Shown here piece after piece: positions 22,141-32,139 of a stretch of DNA of 64,000 nucleotides. The notes beneath the pieces are model-generated. The model was not told where the DNA came from and searched no databases. It saw only the letters and a list, made by a program, of their open reading frames with translations. Source of the DNA: Salvia splendens (taxonomy: Eukaryota > Streptophyta > Magnoliopsida > Lamiales > Lamiaceae). A program made the position numbers and the translations under genes. Numbering within the stretch: position 1 is the stretch's first letter; each line of letters begins with the position of its first letter. Where the stretch lies: positions 30,545,928-30,609,927 of the forward strand of contig NC_056042.1 of assembly GCF_004379255.2 (NCBI RefSeq). Direction: 5' to 3'.

Positions 22141-23217
22141 ATGCATACCAGATCGCAGAGTACCCGTTTTCCCGCCCGTGAGAACCAGGAGGAAGCCAAT
22201 CCACCCCACAGGTCTGGAAAACAGCCTAGGGATAAATCCACCACCAGTTCTCATGGCGAAGGAACAAGCCGCTCCAAAAATCGTCCCACCGAGTCTTCCC
22301 AGCAGCCTGATTTGAATGAGGCTGTCAAGCTGTTCTTGGCTGAGAAGCAGGATGAGTTCTTAGCCTTCCTGCAAAAGAGCCAACAGCCGAAGATGAAAAC
22401 GGTAGATTCTCCTTCCTCGTCCAGACATGAAAGTCACTACCGCAGTAGTACCGTGTCTTCCAGGAAGAAGAATCCTCAACCCCGACACATTCCTGTTCCT
22501 CCTCGGTACCGGAATCACAGGAGATCTCCATCTCCTCCATACCGAAGAGATGTCGGGTTCGCTATGTACGGAGCATTGAAGACTCCGTTCTCGGACGATA
22601 TCACCCGAACTCCCCTTCCACAGAACTACCGAACTCCGTCGATAACCTATGACGGACTCGTGGATCCTCATGACTTCCTGGGACGCTATCAGCATAATAT
22701 GGCGAACCAAGGTCTCAATGAGGTCCATATGTGCAAGCTGTTCCCCGAGCTGCTCATCGGGAACGCCAGAAGGTGGTTCGACAGCCTTCCTCAAGGCAGC
22801 ATTAGATCCTACCGAGATCTAATGGATGCTTTCCACAGGAGGTTCTTTCAGAAAGCGGAAGCCCGAAGCACTTCGGCTCAGCTGCTTTCTATACGTCAAG
22901 GTCGCGACGAAAAGATCAGCGACTTCCTGACGAGATTCCATAAGGAATGCCTACAAGTAGATAATCTCAATGATCTACTTGTCATTTCGGCATTCCAAAA
23001 TGGAATCCTGCCCGGAGCTCTCTACAGAAAGCTCGTGGAATGCAGTCCGCAAACAGCTCAAGAGATGTGGGACATTGCGGACCAGTTCTCCCGAGCCGAT
23101 GAGGCAGACCGTCGAAAACGGTCTTTAGACAGCTCATCTAGAGGAGACGAAAAGAAGCCCGATCATAGCGATCAGAGGCTTCCTCGCCGAACACCTTCCC
23201 CACCAAAGGAGGGATAG
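22141..23217 (+). CDS. Gag protein of the Tat-like retrotransposon
   Basis: A 358-residue protein starting 76 bp after the LTR. The first ~140 residues are Ser/Pro/Arg-rich and low in order. Residues ~155-310 form the retrotransposon gag core, with GLVDPHDFLGRYQHNMANQG, ARRWFDSLP, FHRRFFQ, FLTRFHKEC and FQNGILPG as landmarks. The tail is basic and Ser-rich. No zinc knuckle is seen before the stop, where Tat gags usually continue into the protease region; this fits the internal deletion just downstream. Gag would package the element RNA and could be supplied in trans. Frame is intact. Confidence 0.85.
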   Translation: MHTRSQSTRFPARENQEEANPPHRSGKQPRDKSTTSSHGEGTSRSKNRPTESSQQPDLNEAVKLFLAEKQDEFLAFLQKSQQPKMKTVDSPSSSRHESHYRSSTVSSRKKNPQPRHIPVPPRYRNHRRSPSPPYRRDVGFAMYGALKTPFSDDITRTPLPQNYRTPSITYDGLVDPHDFLGRYQHNMANQGLNEVHMCKLFPELLIGNARRWFDSLPQGSIRSYRDLMDAFHRRFFQKAEARSTSAQLLSIRQGRDEKISDFLTRFHKECLQVDNLNDLLVISAFQNGILPGALYRKLVECSPQTAQEMWDIADQFSRADEADRRKRSLDSSSRGDEKKPDHSDQRLPRRTPSPPKEG

Positions 23218-23370
23218 CGGTCATCCGAGGTGATCGAAAAAGAGCAAGTGTGTTCGCAGATTGCACTTAAAAGTGCCGAGCAATCAGTTCGGCACCATCA
23301 AGCATAGCAATCACAGCAGCCGGAGTCAGAGGCAGGCGAAATGACCGAAGTCACACCGGAGCCGAACTCA

Positions 23371-23773
23371 ATGGTGTACGGCACTGAAGCTGTGATTCCG
23401 GTTTAGATTGGCATACCCAGTCCCCGAACTCAATTTCTCCTCAGAAATGAATGGTGACGGACTGAGAGCCGAACTAGATCTTGCCGAGGAAAGAAGAGAA
23501 TTAGCCTGCATAAAAGCAGCCAAGTACAAGGAGCAAGTAGCCCGGTATTACAACCAAAGGGTGAAGAAGCTGCAATTTCAAGTGGGAGATCTCGTCTTGA
23601 GAAACAACGAAGTAAGCCGAGCAGAAAAGCTGGGCGAACTCGAACCCACATGGGAAGGTCCATATCGGGTGTCAGAAGTCCTCGGCAAAGGGTCTTACAA
23701 ATTGACTCACGTGTCAAGAGCACAAGTACCCCGAACATGGTACGTTTCCAACCTCAAAAAGTTCCATTTGTAA
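23371..23773 (+). pseudogene. Integrase C-terminal remnant of the Tat-like element
   Basis: MVYGTEAVIPV at 23371 is the usual sequence near the end of plant gypsy integrases. It is followed by a TAG where Glu is expected and a change of frame. Then come LRAELDLAEERRE, YYNQRVK, FQVGDLVLR and GPYRVSEVLGKGSYKL, ending in PRTWYVSNLKKFH. The integrase core, RNase H, RT and protease that should lie between gag and this point are missing; only about 150 bp separates them. The deletion therefore removed roughly 3-4 kb of a typical pol (size is inference). Confidence 0.85.
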
Positions 23774-23935
23774 GAGACAGTCCGGTCAATGTGCTTTCTT
23801 TGGTTTGCTTGGTCTTTATTTGTCTCTGTGCGTTTTGTCTGTGTGTTTTGTCTGTTTCGGTACGTGTCGTCTCTTACAAATGTTACTGAGGTATCTTGTT
23901 CTTCGAAGGCTGATCCCCTTCTTAGAACATATATA

Positions 23936-24290
23936 AGCCAACGATTGTGAGTCAAAGCTTCTACAGAAGATACAAGACCACAATTCAGCTTAAACAAGCA
24001 GTTCGTCTGAAACGAGCTGCAACAAGCCAACGATTGTGCGTCAAAGCTTCTAAAGAGGATACAAGACCACAATTCAGCTTAAACAAGCAGTTCGTCCGAA
24101 ACGAGCTGCAACAAGCCAACGATTGTGCGTCAAAGCTTCTAAAGAGGATACAAGACCACAATTCAGCTTAAACAAGCAGTTCGTCCGAAACGAGCTGCAA
24201 CAAGCCAAAGATTGTGTGTCAAAGCTTCTAAAGAGGATACAAGACCACAATTCTGCTTAAAAATCAAGCACTTCGTCTGAAACGAACTGC
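23936..24290. repeat. 89-bp minisatellite, about 4 copies
   Basis: Units start near CAACGATTGTG at 23940, 24030, 24119 and 24208. Each contains CAAAGCTTCTAAAGAGG and ACAAGCAGTTCGTC. The array lies just after the integrase remnant. The copies are nearly identical, the last being the most diverged. Confidence 0.85.
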
Positions 24291-24561
24291 AACAAAAGTC
24301 CGATTCTCGCGATAAAACTTGCCTGAATTACGACTAGGGAAAGTCCGATCCACGCGATAAAACTCGCCGAATTAGGACGACCAAGTTCGGTCAAAGCAGT
24401 TTACCTCATAAGACCGAGGACGACCATGTCTAGTCAAAGAGGTTTACTGCATAAGACCACTTCGGTTAACTGGGAAAGTCCGATCCACGCGATAAAACTC
24501 GCCGAATTAGGACAAGGGAAAGTTCAATCCCGGCGACAAAAATCGCCAAATTAGAACACAA
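24290..24561. repeat. Irregular repeats of GGGAAAGTCCGATCCACGCG
   Basis: Four imperfect copies of an AAAGTCCGATCC..GCGATAAAACTCGCC..AATTAGGAC unit are interleaved with GGTCAAAG..TTTAC..CATAAGACC segments. The latter look like diverged relatives of the 39-bp unit that follows, suggesting the array expanded from such sequence. Confidence 0.7.
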
Positions 24562-25341
24562 GACGAGTCCGGTCAAAGATGTTTATTTCATCAGACCAAA
24601 GACGAGTCCGGTCAAAGATGTTTATTTCATCAGACCAAAGACGAGTCCGGTCAAAGATGTTTATTTCATCAGACCAAAGACGAGTCCGGTCAAAGATGTT
24701 TATTTCATCAGACCAAAGACGAGTCCGGTCAAAGATGTTTATTTCATCAGACCAAAGACGAGTCCGGTCAAAGATGTTTATTTCATCAGACCAAAGACGA
24801 GTCCGGTCAAAGATGTTTATTTCATCAGACCAAAGACGAGTCCGGTCAAAGATGTTTATTTCATCAGACCAAAGACGAGTCCGGTCAAAGATGTTTATTT
24901 CATCAGACCAAAGACGAGTCCGGTCAAAGATGTTTATATCATCAGACCAAAGACGAGTCCGGTCAAAGATGTTTATCTCATCAGACCAAAGACGAGTCCG
25001 GTCAAAGATGTTTATTTCATCAGACCAAAGACGAGTCCGGTCAAAGATGTTTATTTCATCAGACCAAAGACGAGTCCGGTCAAAGATGTTTATTTCATCA
25101 GACCAAAGACGAGTCCGGTCAAAGATGTTTATTTCATCAGACCAAAGACGAGTCCGGTCAAAGATGTTTATTTCATCAGACCAAAGACGAGTCCGGTCAA
25201 AGATGTTTATTTCATCAGACCAAAGACGAGTCCGGTCAAAGATGTTTATTTCATCAGACCAAAGACGAGTCCGGTCAAAGATGTTTATTTCATCAGACCA
25301 AAGACGAGTCCGGTCAAAGAAGTCTACTTCATAAGACCGAG
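24562..25341. repeat. 39-bp minisatellite, 19 full copies plus a diverged 20th
   Basis: The unit begins GACGAGTCCGGTCAAAGATG and repeats every 39 bp from 24562. Two copies differ by one base (TTTATATC, TTTATCTC), and the last (from 25303) is diverged. Because 39 is a multiple of three and the unit has no stop in one frame of either strand, both strands stay open for about 250-295 codons with a 13-residue repeat (MFISSDQRRVRSK on plus, RTRLWSDEINIFD on minus). I treat these as repeat by-products and not as genes, but see the findings. Confidence 0.95.
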
Positions 25342-25486
25342 GACAAGTACGATGAAATTTTTTCGCTAAGCTGTAAATACCCAGTGTTAGAAGCGAAAAG
25401 AAAAACAAAATTTCATTTTCAAATCTTGTTCGGCACACAACTCCGCTACCCTACAAGATGGCATTACGCTATTACAAAGGACTATT

Positions 25487-26239
25487 CTACTGTCCAGGGT
25501 TGCTAAAGTTGAGCCATCTATTCACAAAATCCTCGTGAAGCTGAGTTCGGGCGTTCCAGGCAGCTGCAGAATAAGCAGGTCGACGAGATGCCCTAATCGA
25601 CCTGCCACCTCTTCTCTGAGCCCGGGAAGCCCTAGCACCTCGGCGGCGAAGAGTCTCTTCACGAAGCATTTGCCGATCTTGCTCACTCATAACCACAGCT
25701 CCTCTGCGAACTTCAGTCCGTCCTCGACTTGACGTCTCCGGTTGTCCCTGAGTTCGTTGCTGACTTGGAGTAGGGTTTTGAGCAAGTGAATCAGAGGTTT
25801 GAGCTGGAGTACTAGCATCTGTTGGCGGGAAATGCCGGAGGAATCTCTCAATTGAGGGACGCCGGGCAAGAACTATGTCGTACCGAGAGGCCCAGCGCCG
25901 CAATGATGTCACGATTTGTTGGCAAGCCGAACTCTCCAGCGCATTGTTCCTCCGGAGTACATTATATTCCTCCCACAGTTCGTCAACTCGACTCTGAACA
26001 TCTGATATGGTCATTCCCCCGCGCACACGGATGTAATCCTCGTACGCAGTCCTCTCAGCAATGGTCGTATTCAGCTCGGCCTCCAGATCATTCTTATCGG
26101 ACTCTAAGTCCTTATTATCGGCATCCAGCTTCACTAAACGAGCCAGAAGCTCGTCATTCTTCGTCTGATCGGCTATAGCTCTTCTCTCAGCTTCGTCCAA
26201 AGCCGAAGAGTACAGCCGTTTCCAGTGAAGTATCTCCAT
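25487..26239 (-). CDS. Antisense ORF 2 of the Tat-like element, coiled-coil protein
   Basis: A 250-residue protein read against the element's transcription. Residues ~1-70 are a charged heptad-like coiled coil (LLARLVKLDADNKDLESD, then DLEAELNTTIAERTAYEDYI). Then come a helical segment (VDELWEEYNVLRRNN), a Ser/Thr/Gln/Pro linker and a strongly Arg-rich C-terminal part (RRGARASRAQRRGGRSIR). I do not recognise an enzymatic domain. It begins about 200 bp downstream of the stop of the spliced antisense gene and may be a separate gene or a further exon of an alternative transcript: TGTACCCAAG before the ATG could act as a splice acceptor. Similar extra ORFs are known in Tat elements; function unknown. 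Confidence 0.55.
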   Translation of the reverse strand: MEILHWKRLYSSALDEAERRAIADQTKNDELLARLVKLDADNKDLESDKNDLEAELNTTIAERTAYEDYIRVRGGMTISDVQSRVDELWEEYNVLRRNNALESSACQQIVTSLRRWASRYDIVLARRPSIERFLRHFPPTDASTPAQTSDSLAQNPTPSQQRTQGQPETSSRGRTEVRRGAVVMSEQDRQMLREETLRRRGARASRAQRRGGRSIRASRRPAYSAAAWNARTQLHEDFVNRWLNFSNPGQ

Positions 26240-26442
26240 CTCCTTGGGTACAAAGCAGCTATATTAGTTCGGCAGCTGTACCGAGCAGATAGTAAAATAC
26301 AACAGGAATAAAGGCGAGTACGAAAAGCTATACGAAGACAAGTGTAGAGAATTTTTCATTCACAAGGAAAATTTTTTTTTTACACTAGGGCTTCAAGGCC
26401 ATTTTACAAGGAAGAAACTAGACTAAGAGAAGGGAGACGAAA

Positions 26443-28299
26443 TCATACTCCGCCAGCTTCGTCTCCGGCTCCTCGGTCTGGTACAGCTTCTTTCTCCTGG
26501 GCTACCTCAGCCTCGGCCTCGCCTCCTGCCGGCCTCGCCTCCGCCTCCTGATCGGCCTCCTTCTCCGGATGCCCGGCCCGCTCGACTTCGGCCTCCAGCT
26601 CCAGCGGCTCGGCCTCACCCTCTCCGTTGTAAGTCGAAGCGGGTGAAACGGGTCCCACAGAGGCAAAGATAGCCTCCAGGTTCTCGTCCCGATCAGCTCG
26701 ACAACTCCGGACTCGGTCTGCAGAAAGCAGGACCGAGGATGAAGCGAGCTCCTCAAGGAGCGGCAGATTCTGAAGCCGAGCTGCTATCTCTCGGCTGTAC
26801 AGAGGTAGCACGACGTCGGCCCCCTGCTCGCCCTTATCGGCAATTAGCCTTACCAGACTACCGACAAAGGCCGAGAACTGGCTGTTCAAAAAGAGTTTCT
26901 CCGTGTAAACACGGAGACCCTCTCCTTGGGCAACCACGGCGGCAGCATCACTCCGTTTCGTCTGCTCTCGCTGGATGACGAGCTGGTTCTTGGCAAACTG
27001 AGCTTCATCCTGGGCCGAAATCCTAGCAGCTCTGGCTTTCTCAAAGTTTGCCTCAGCCTGCTCGGCCCGGTGACAAGCAGCCACCAACTTCCTCTGCATC
27101 TCAGCATAGTCGTTGGACGCTTTGGAGAGCTCGACGGCGACGAGCTTGGAGAGCATATCGTTCCTCTGAAAATGGATAAGGAAAAAAGTCAACAGAGGGC
27201 ACCAAAAATACAGGACAGAAGCCAAGCCAAAGAATCAAGAAGACAATTCACCTCGGCGAAGTCCGTGGGCCATAAAAATGGCTCACAGATATGCTCCGAA
27301 GGAGGCGCCAAGACCACGTCTTTCTCTGGCGCTCTCGGGGGCTTCTGGGTCTTCCCCTTCCTACTTGCCGAAGTCGACTCCGGCTTCTTTGGACCCGAGG
27401 AAGTCTTTTGCCTCTTCGGATTGTTCTCGGCATCAGGCGCCGAGCTGGTAGCCTTCTCTCTCTCCGGCTCCTTGGACTCCGAAGATTTTCGGGTAGCCTT
27501 GTTCAGCATGTACACTGCCAAAAAGCAAGAAAGCAAGGTTAGTTTTCTTCGTTAAAGCAGTAGAGCATAAAGATAAAGAGAAATCCTCACCCTCGGCCTC
27601 TTCGTCCGAAGACGAGATGTCGAACACGACGTCGCCCTTGACGAGCTCAGACTCCGTGTATTGTTTCCTAACTATGGGAATCTTGTTGAGCTCGCCATCG
27701 AGCTCGTCCAACGGTTCAGGCCGAGGATGACGGATAACGGACTTCGGCCCTCTCCAGGGAAAACTAGGAGCCGCAGTCCTATTATAAAAAAAGAAGCGAT
27801 TTTGCCATTTCGGCCATTTGGTTTTACAAAAGGCCCTAAAAGGCTGTAAAGGGACCAAGTAAAACCAAGATCCCTTCCTTTTAAACTGGAAAAAATTAAG
27901 GATTGCCCTCAGAGACAGATCCTTATCTAGCCTACGCAGTTCGGCAGCAAAAGCCGATAAGTGCCTCCAAGAGTTCGGAGTCACCTGACCTAAAGGGAGT
28001 TGAAAAAAATCTAGCAACTCTACAAAGGCAGGGGGAAGGGGGAAACGAAGCCCGCATTCTAAGCCGGCTTCGTAGACGGTGGCGTAACCTTCCGGCGGCG
28101 AGTCCGCCCTATAAAGGTCGTCGGGAATCGCAACCTTCCCCCCAGGAAAAGAGTATTTTTCGTGAAGGGATATCACAGTATCCTTACTCAAGATACTGTG
28201 AAAATACTCTACGGTCTTCTCCCCGGATTCTTTCCGGCTAGAAGACCCCTTACCCCCTTCACCACCGCTACCAGACTCAGACGAAGAAGAAGCAGACAT
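26443..28299 (-). CDS. Antisense spliced gene of the Tat-like element, gypsy-associated Transposase_28-like protein
   Basis: Three exons: 28299-27591, 27514-27252 and 27165-26443. Both introns (76 and 86 bp) have GT..AG ends, GTGAGG..TTGGCAG and GTGAATTG..TTTTCAG, and the reading frame is kept across both, giving 564 residues. Exon 1 has a Ser/Glu/Gly-rich start, then a domain with PDDLYRADSPPEGYATVYEA, CGLRFPLPPAFVELLDFF and NSWRHLSAF. I recognise this as the 'putative gypsy type transposon' family (Pfam Transposase_28). Exon 2 is basic and Ser/Pro-rich. Exon 3 is a long coiled coil (from NDMLSKLVAVELSKASNDYA) ending in Glu/Ala repeats. Despite the family name, no transposase activity is established. 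It is transcribed, if at all, toward the minisatellites and away from the 3' LTR. The start is the ATG at 28299. Confidence 0.75.
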
Positions 28300-28420
28300 G
28301 GTCCTTACTCTTTGCAAAATCTGAGGAAATTTTTGAAAGCGGAAGAAAATCTTTCACGCAAAAGATAGAGAGTGCAGAAGAAGCCAATAGCAAAGGTGTT
28401 CAAACGATGAAGAAGGGAGG

Positions 28421-28428
28421 TATTTATC
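28421..28428 (-). promoter_or_regulatory. Possible TATA box for the antisense gene
   Basis: GATAAATA on the minus strand lies about 122 bp upstream of the antisense ATG and about 200 bp inside the 3' LTR. It would give a 5' UTR of roughly 90 bases. It is weaker than TATAAATA, so this is tentative. Confidence 0.35.
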
Positions 28429-28616
28429 AGATTCGGCGAAGATTTCAAAATCGTCACACCGTTTCGAATCCCACCTTTTCAGGATTCAACGGCCGGATTT
28501 TACTGTCGCATTTAATGCAGTCACGTGCACGGCACGTCCCCTGACGTCAGCCTCCCCCGTACCTTTATCCAGAATGCCGAAGTGACTCGCTTCGCCGAAG
28601 TGATTCACTTCGTCTT

Positions 28617-28629
28617 TCGGGGGGGGTAG
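28617..28629 (+). other. Polypurine tract of the Tat-like element
   Basis: CGGGGGGGGTAG directly precedes the 3' LTR. This is the usual priming site for plus-strand DNA and confirms the plus orientation of the element. Confidence 0.75.
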
Positions 28630-29323
28630 TGATGGGGTACGGACTAAACAAGCCCAACAGCAGTGACGGCCCATCAGCCCAAAGCCCAAGGAAGAGTATG
28701 AGTTCGGCATTACCAAAGAGTTCGGCCTCAGCCTACAGCTCGGTAAAAGCCAACCAATCAAGCTCTGCTCTCAAGTCGGCACCAAGCTCTCAGATCGGCA
28801 ACCAAAGCAGTTCGGTCTCAGTAAGAGTTCGGCCTCAGCCTACAGCTCGGCAAAAGCCAACCAATCAAGCTCTGCTCTTAGGTCGGCATCAAGCTCTACT
28901 CTCAGATCGGCAACCAAAGCAGTTCGGTCTCAGTTTTCGACCGAACAAGGAGTTAGTGGACCCATGCAGGATTTCCACGACTTCCAACATACCCACTACC
29001 ACGTGGTGTCAACTCAGGCCACGATCTGAGGCCATGACCTACACTACATCCACGACCTAGAGTGATGATGTAAGCCACGATCTTAGTTCAATGTATAAAT
29101 AGAACTAAGATCAGATAGACAAGGGTTAGAATCTCTCTAGAGAAAAAGTCATATAGCAAGTCTGTGTTGTAAGCTGTAATTCGCAGATCAAGCAATACAA
29201 ACCTGCCCCCATTTCTTCCCGTGGACGTAGATTTACCTCAGTAAATCGAACCACGTAAAATTCTCTGTGTCGTGATCTGTATTTTCCTGCATTTACTAAC
29301 ATCAGAAATTCGCGGAATCATCA
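28630..29323 (+). repeat. 3' LTR of the Tat-like element
   Basis: Same 694-bp length as the 5' LTR with about seven substitutions (for example GGAGTTAGTGG for GGAGTAAGTGG). It is followed at once by the TSD GTTAC. Confidence 0.92.
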
Positions 29324-29328
29324 GTTAC

Positions 29329-30283
29329 CTTAGTTTTATTATTCGCACGTTTAGTAGTTGAATTCAAATCCACTTGGGATTGTTTGCTAGCCAATTACTG
29401 ACAAAACACTACTTAAAGAAAGAGATACTTTATTAAAATAGCGAAATTAATATCAACACATGCCTCATAAACATCACCTTAAATTTGCATAGACCATAAA
29501 ATTTAGACATCAAACCCAAAATCCATAGGTTACCCCGAATAACTCAACAATTTGATAGGGTTATGATTGAAAATCGATGAAAAAAAAGAAAAACAACAAT
29601 TCAAATGACCCTATATCGAATAGATATGAAATTACTAGAATAAATATATCAATTAAAAATACCATAACAATTTTCTAGTCCAATTGACAGGGCGGATTAG
29701 CCCTAAACCGAAAGTTAGGGTTGATGTTCGCAATTTATACTTGAAAAAATTGTAACCCAAATGACTCGTAACCGAATAGTCCAATAACCAGATTAGGTAG
29801 GCCCAAACCTGAACGCATTGACCTGATTGACATCCCTACCTAAAAGCAAACACAAGTTTGAAAAGAATCCAAATCCTAAATGGAAAAATGAAAAGACAAG
29901 ATAAAATACTAAGATGTCTAAAAGCCTTAAATCAAATGAATTCTGGCCATCGACACAGAGGTAGGGGCGGATCCAAGGCTAGACATTGCAAAGTATTCTC
30001 CTTTTATTGTCATTTACATAAATATTTTTTTCACTTACATTCGCAAGAATATAATTTCGCCCGTCCAATTTTATTTTCAAGTAGAAAAATTAAATTCCTT
30101 TTGTACATTTATAAAATCATGGCTTCGTCCCACACAAGGTACTTAAGTATACTCCCTCTGTCCTCCATTATGCGTCTCAAATTTTCATTTTGGTCGGTTT
30201 CATATTAATTGTCCTAATTCACTTTTACTAGTTTTGGTAATGAACCTCACCTTCCATTAACTCATTTTCCCCTCACATTATAT
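29329..30283. other. Intergenic DNA, no gene
   Basis: AT-rich sequence with no supported gene. It is the right-hand continuation of the lectin 2 3' flank, separated from it by the Tat-like insertion. Confidence 0.5.
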
Positions 30284-30496
30284 TACTCACTCCGTCCCCT
30301 AAAAATAGAAATTGTTCCTTTTTGGTCCATCCCCTAAAAATAAAACTTTCCTTTTTAGGAATATTTAGCTCTCTAATGAGGTGGGACCCATTTTCCACTA
30401 ACACACTTTTCTTAATATCTCTCTCTTACTTTACTAATTTTACATTAAAATTTGTGTCGTTTCAAAGGTCCCAATTTTTGGGGGGCGGAGGAAGTA
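30284..30496. mobile_element. Stowaway-like MITE
   Basis: The left end TACTCACTCCGTCCCC and right end GGGGGCGGAGGAAGTA are inverted termini with TA at both outer edges, the Stowaway target. The body is non-coding and includes AATGAGGTGGGACCCATTTT, a sequence common in this MITE group. Confidence 0.7.
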
Positions 30497-30559
30497 CAAA
30501 ACTATGAGTAATGCATAACCCTATTATGAAATCTAACGACAACTTACTTTTTTAATTTT

Positions 30560-31030
30560 CAAATGAGCTAAAGTAGCTAGGCATAAACATTCGGGTTTCG
30601 GTTCGGTTTTTTGCTCAAACCGAACAGAACCCAAAAAACTGAGTTCAAATCAAAATTGAAACCGAACGGAACCCGAAAAATTCAAAAAACCGAAACCGAA
30701 ATATCGAAAACCAAACTTCAAATCGAACTAAACCGAAAAACCCAAATTATATAAAATTTTAAAAAATCGAAAAACCTAAATTCCGAAAAAAAACATATAT
30801 CTATATATATTTTATATGGTATAATATATAATATATTATATATATTATATTAATTTAATATAGTACATTTTATTTTTTTATATATTATATTAACATATAT
30901 AAAATATAATAATATATTAAATTAATAGAATATATGTAATATATTATATTATATTAAGATACAATTTGGTTTTTCAATTTTTTAATTTTATTTTACCTAA
31001 CCGAACTGAACTGAAGAATAAAAAATTTTA
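30560..31030. repeat. AT-rich inverted-repeat region with CCGAAC/GGTTCGG motifs
   Basis: GGGTTTCGGTTCGGTTTTTTG near 30590 is opposed by repeated AAACCGAAC/CCGAACTGAA motifs up to about 31010, around a (TA)-rich core. It resembles a decayed foldback MITE; ends are not definable. Confidence 0.4.
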
Positions 31031-31222
31031 TACTCCCTCCGTCCCTCTCTGAGCGGAGCATATCTAATTTGGCACGAGATTTTATGTAGTGTTGGTTTGT
31101 GAGTAAGTAAAGAGAATAAAGTAAGGGAGATGGAAAAAGTAGAGAGGGTGGTGTTTCTATATTTAGAAATGTGTCATTTAGAGTGAGACATTCTAAAAAG
31201 AAAAATATGGACGGATGAAGTA
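31031..31222. mobile_element. Stowaway-like MITE
   Basis: TACTCCCTCCGTCCCTCTCTG at the left and ATATGGACGGATGAAGTA at the right form inverted ends with flanking TA. It has no coding capacity. Confidence 0.65.
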
Positions 31223-31364
31223 TTTTTTAAATCGAATTGAACTGAAAAAAAAAACAAATCGAATTTCAAATTTTGATTTGATTCGGGGCTGATATTCGTT
31301 TTTTTTCTCTATCCCTAAAAAGTAGCATATTTAGTAGTAGTAGTTATAGTAAAAGGAAATCAAA

Positions 31365-31780
31365 GTTTTAGGGGTTGACTTCCACCCCACAATAAAATTT
31401 TTGAAATCGTTTCATTTATTCTTTTTATTCCTAAAACCGGTTTATGCACGTGAAATATAAAAATTTCAAAACCTGAAATAAATGAGTTCAGATTGTTATT
31501 ATTAAGGTTCTGTATGTGTAACTAAATTTAAATATGGCAAGTTGACCAGTACAAGTTGCTAATATTTATATTGATAAAGTTTTAATAAATCAATTAAAAA
31601 ATTGAAAGAGTAATTAACTTCTTCAAATAACTAATTTAAAAAACTTCCCCTTTACGATTTTGGATTATAGAATTATTAGATTTTTTTCATTCGTGTTTTG
31701 GTACCTCAAACTCGTTAATGCAACACCACAATTTAGTAGTAAATGAATTTATATGAAGTTATTACGATGGAATGATTTTT
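31365..31780. repeat. Lectin-cluster duplicated block A, copy 1
   Basis: It matches 46725-47110 with moderate divergence. Shared landmarks include CAAAACCTGAAATAAATG, GTTCAGATTG, GACAAGTTGCTAATATT-like text and CGATGGAATGA/TGATGGAATGA at the end. It places an ancient duplication boundary upstream of the pseudogene lectin and of lectin 3. Confidence 0.75.
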
Positions 31781-32139
31781 TTTGTAGTGCCTAAAGAAAT
31801 CCAGTGTCTCCAAACGTCCATTTTATATATTTCCCCAAATATCAGTCAGCAATAAAACAGAAACCTTTCTCAAAACCGTAATACTACCTACGATCCCTTA
31901 AACATAACAATTATTCTCTTTGGATCCATCCCATAAATTATTCACATTTTCCATTTTCAAATTTTTTCCCTCTAATCAAGTAAGACTTATTCTCCATTAA
32001 CAATAATTTAATAACTTTTATTTTACCAATGTTCAATAAAACTCGTATTAATTCAAAATTGCTATTTTTAAAAGACAAGATAGTAGATAACATCTTGAAA
32101 CCTTTCTCGTTGAAATCTAGTGTCATGGAGCTAAGTATA
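31781..32139. other. AT-rich flank of the copia element
   Basis: No gene. A MITE-like stretch (CGATCCCTTAAACATAACAATT...CCATCCCATAAATTATTCAC) is visible but has no clear right end. TTTTTTTTGTAGTGC near 31775 resembles a CACTA terminus but stands alone. Confidence 0.4.

Larger units (their letters stand above)
21371..29323 (+). mobile_element. Complete non-autonomous Ty3/gypsy Tat-like LTR retrotransposon
   Basis: LTRs 21371-22064 and 28630-29323 are each 694 bp and differ at about seven positions. A perfect 5-bp TSD, GTTAC, lies at 21366-21370 and 29324-29328. A PBS (CTGGCGCCGTCTGTGGG) adjoins the 5' LTR and a PPT (GGGGGGGGTAG) the 3' LTR. The plus strand encodes gag and only the very end of integrase; protease, RT, RNase H and the integrase core are absent. 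The region between integrase and the 3' LTR holds two minisatellites and antisense genes. This layout (TGGCGCC PBS, extra antisense ORFs near the 3' LTR) is known from the Tat/Ogre group. Low LTR divergence means a fairly recent insertion. It depends on another element for replication proteins. Confidence 0.9.

Noticed and set aside
24562..25341. CRISPR array
   Set aside because: Units are tandem with no unique spacers, in plant DNA inside a retrotransposon; it is a minisatellite.
24551..25438. Long open frames on both strands across the 39-bp array as protein-coding genes
   Set aside because: They are a direct result of a unit length divisible by three with no stop. There is no unique sequence, and both strands cannot plausibly be selected as genes. 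Kept only as a finding.
31770..31785. CACTA right end (TTTTTTTTGTAGTG)
   Set aside because: No subterminal repeats and no partner end; a chance match is as likely.
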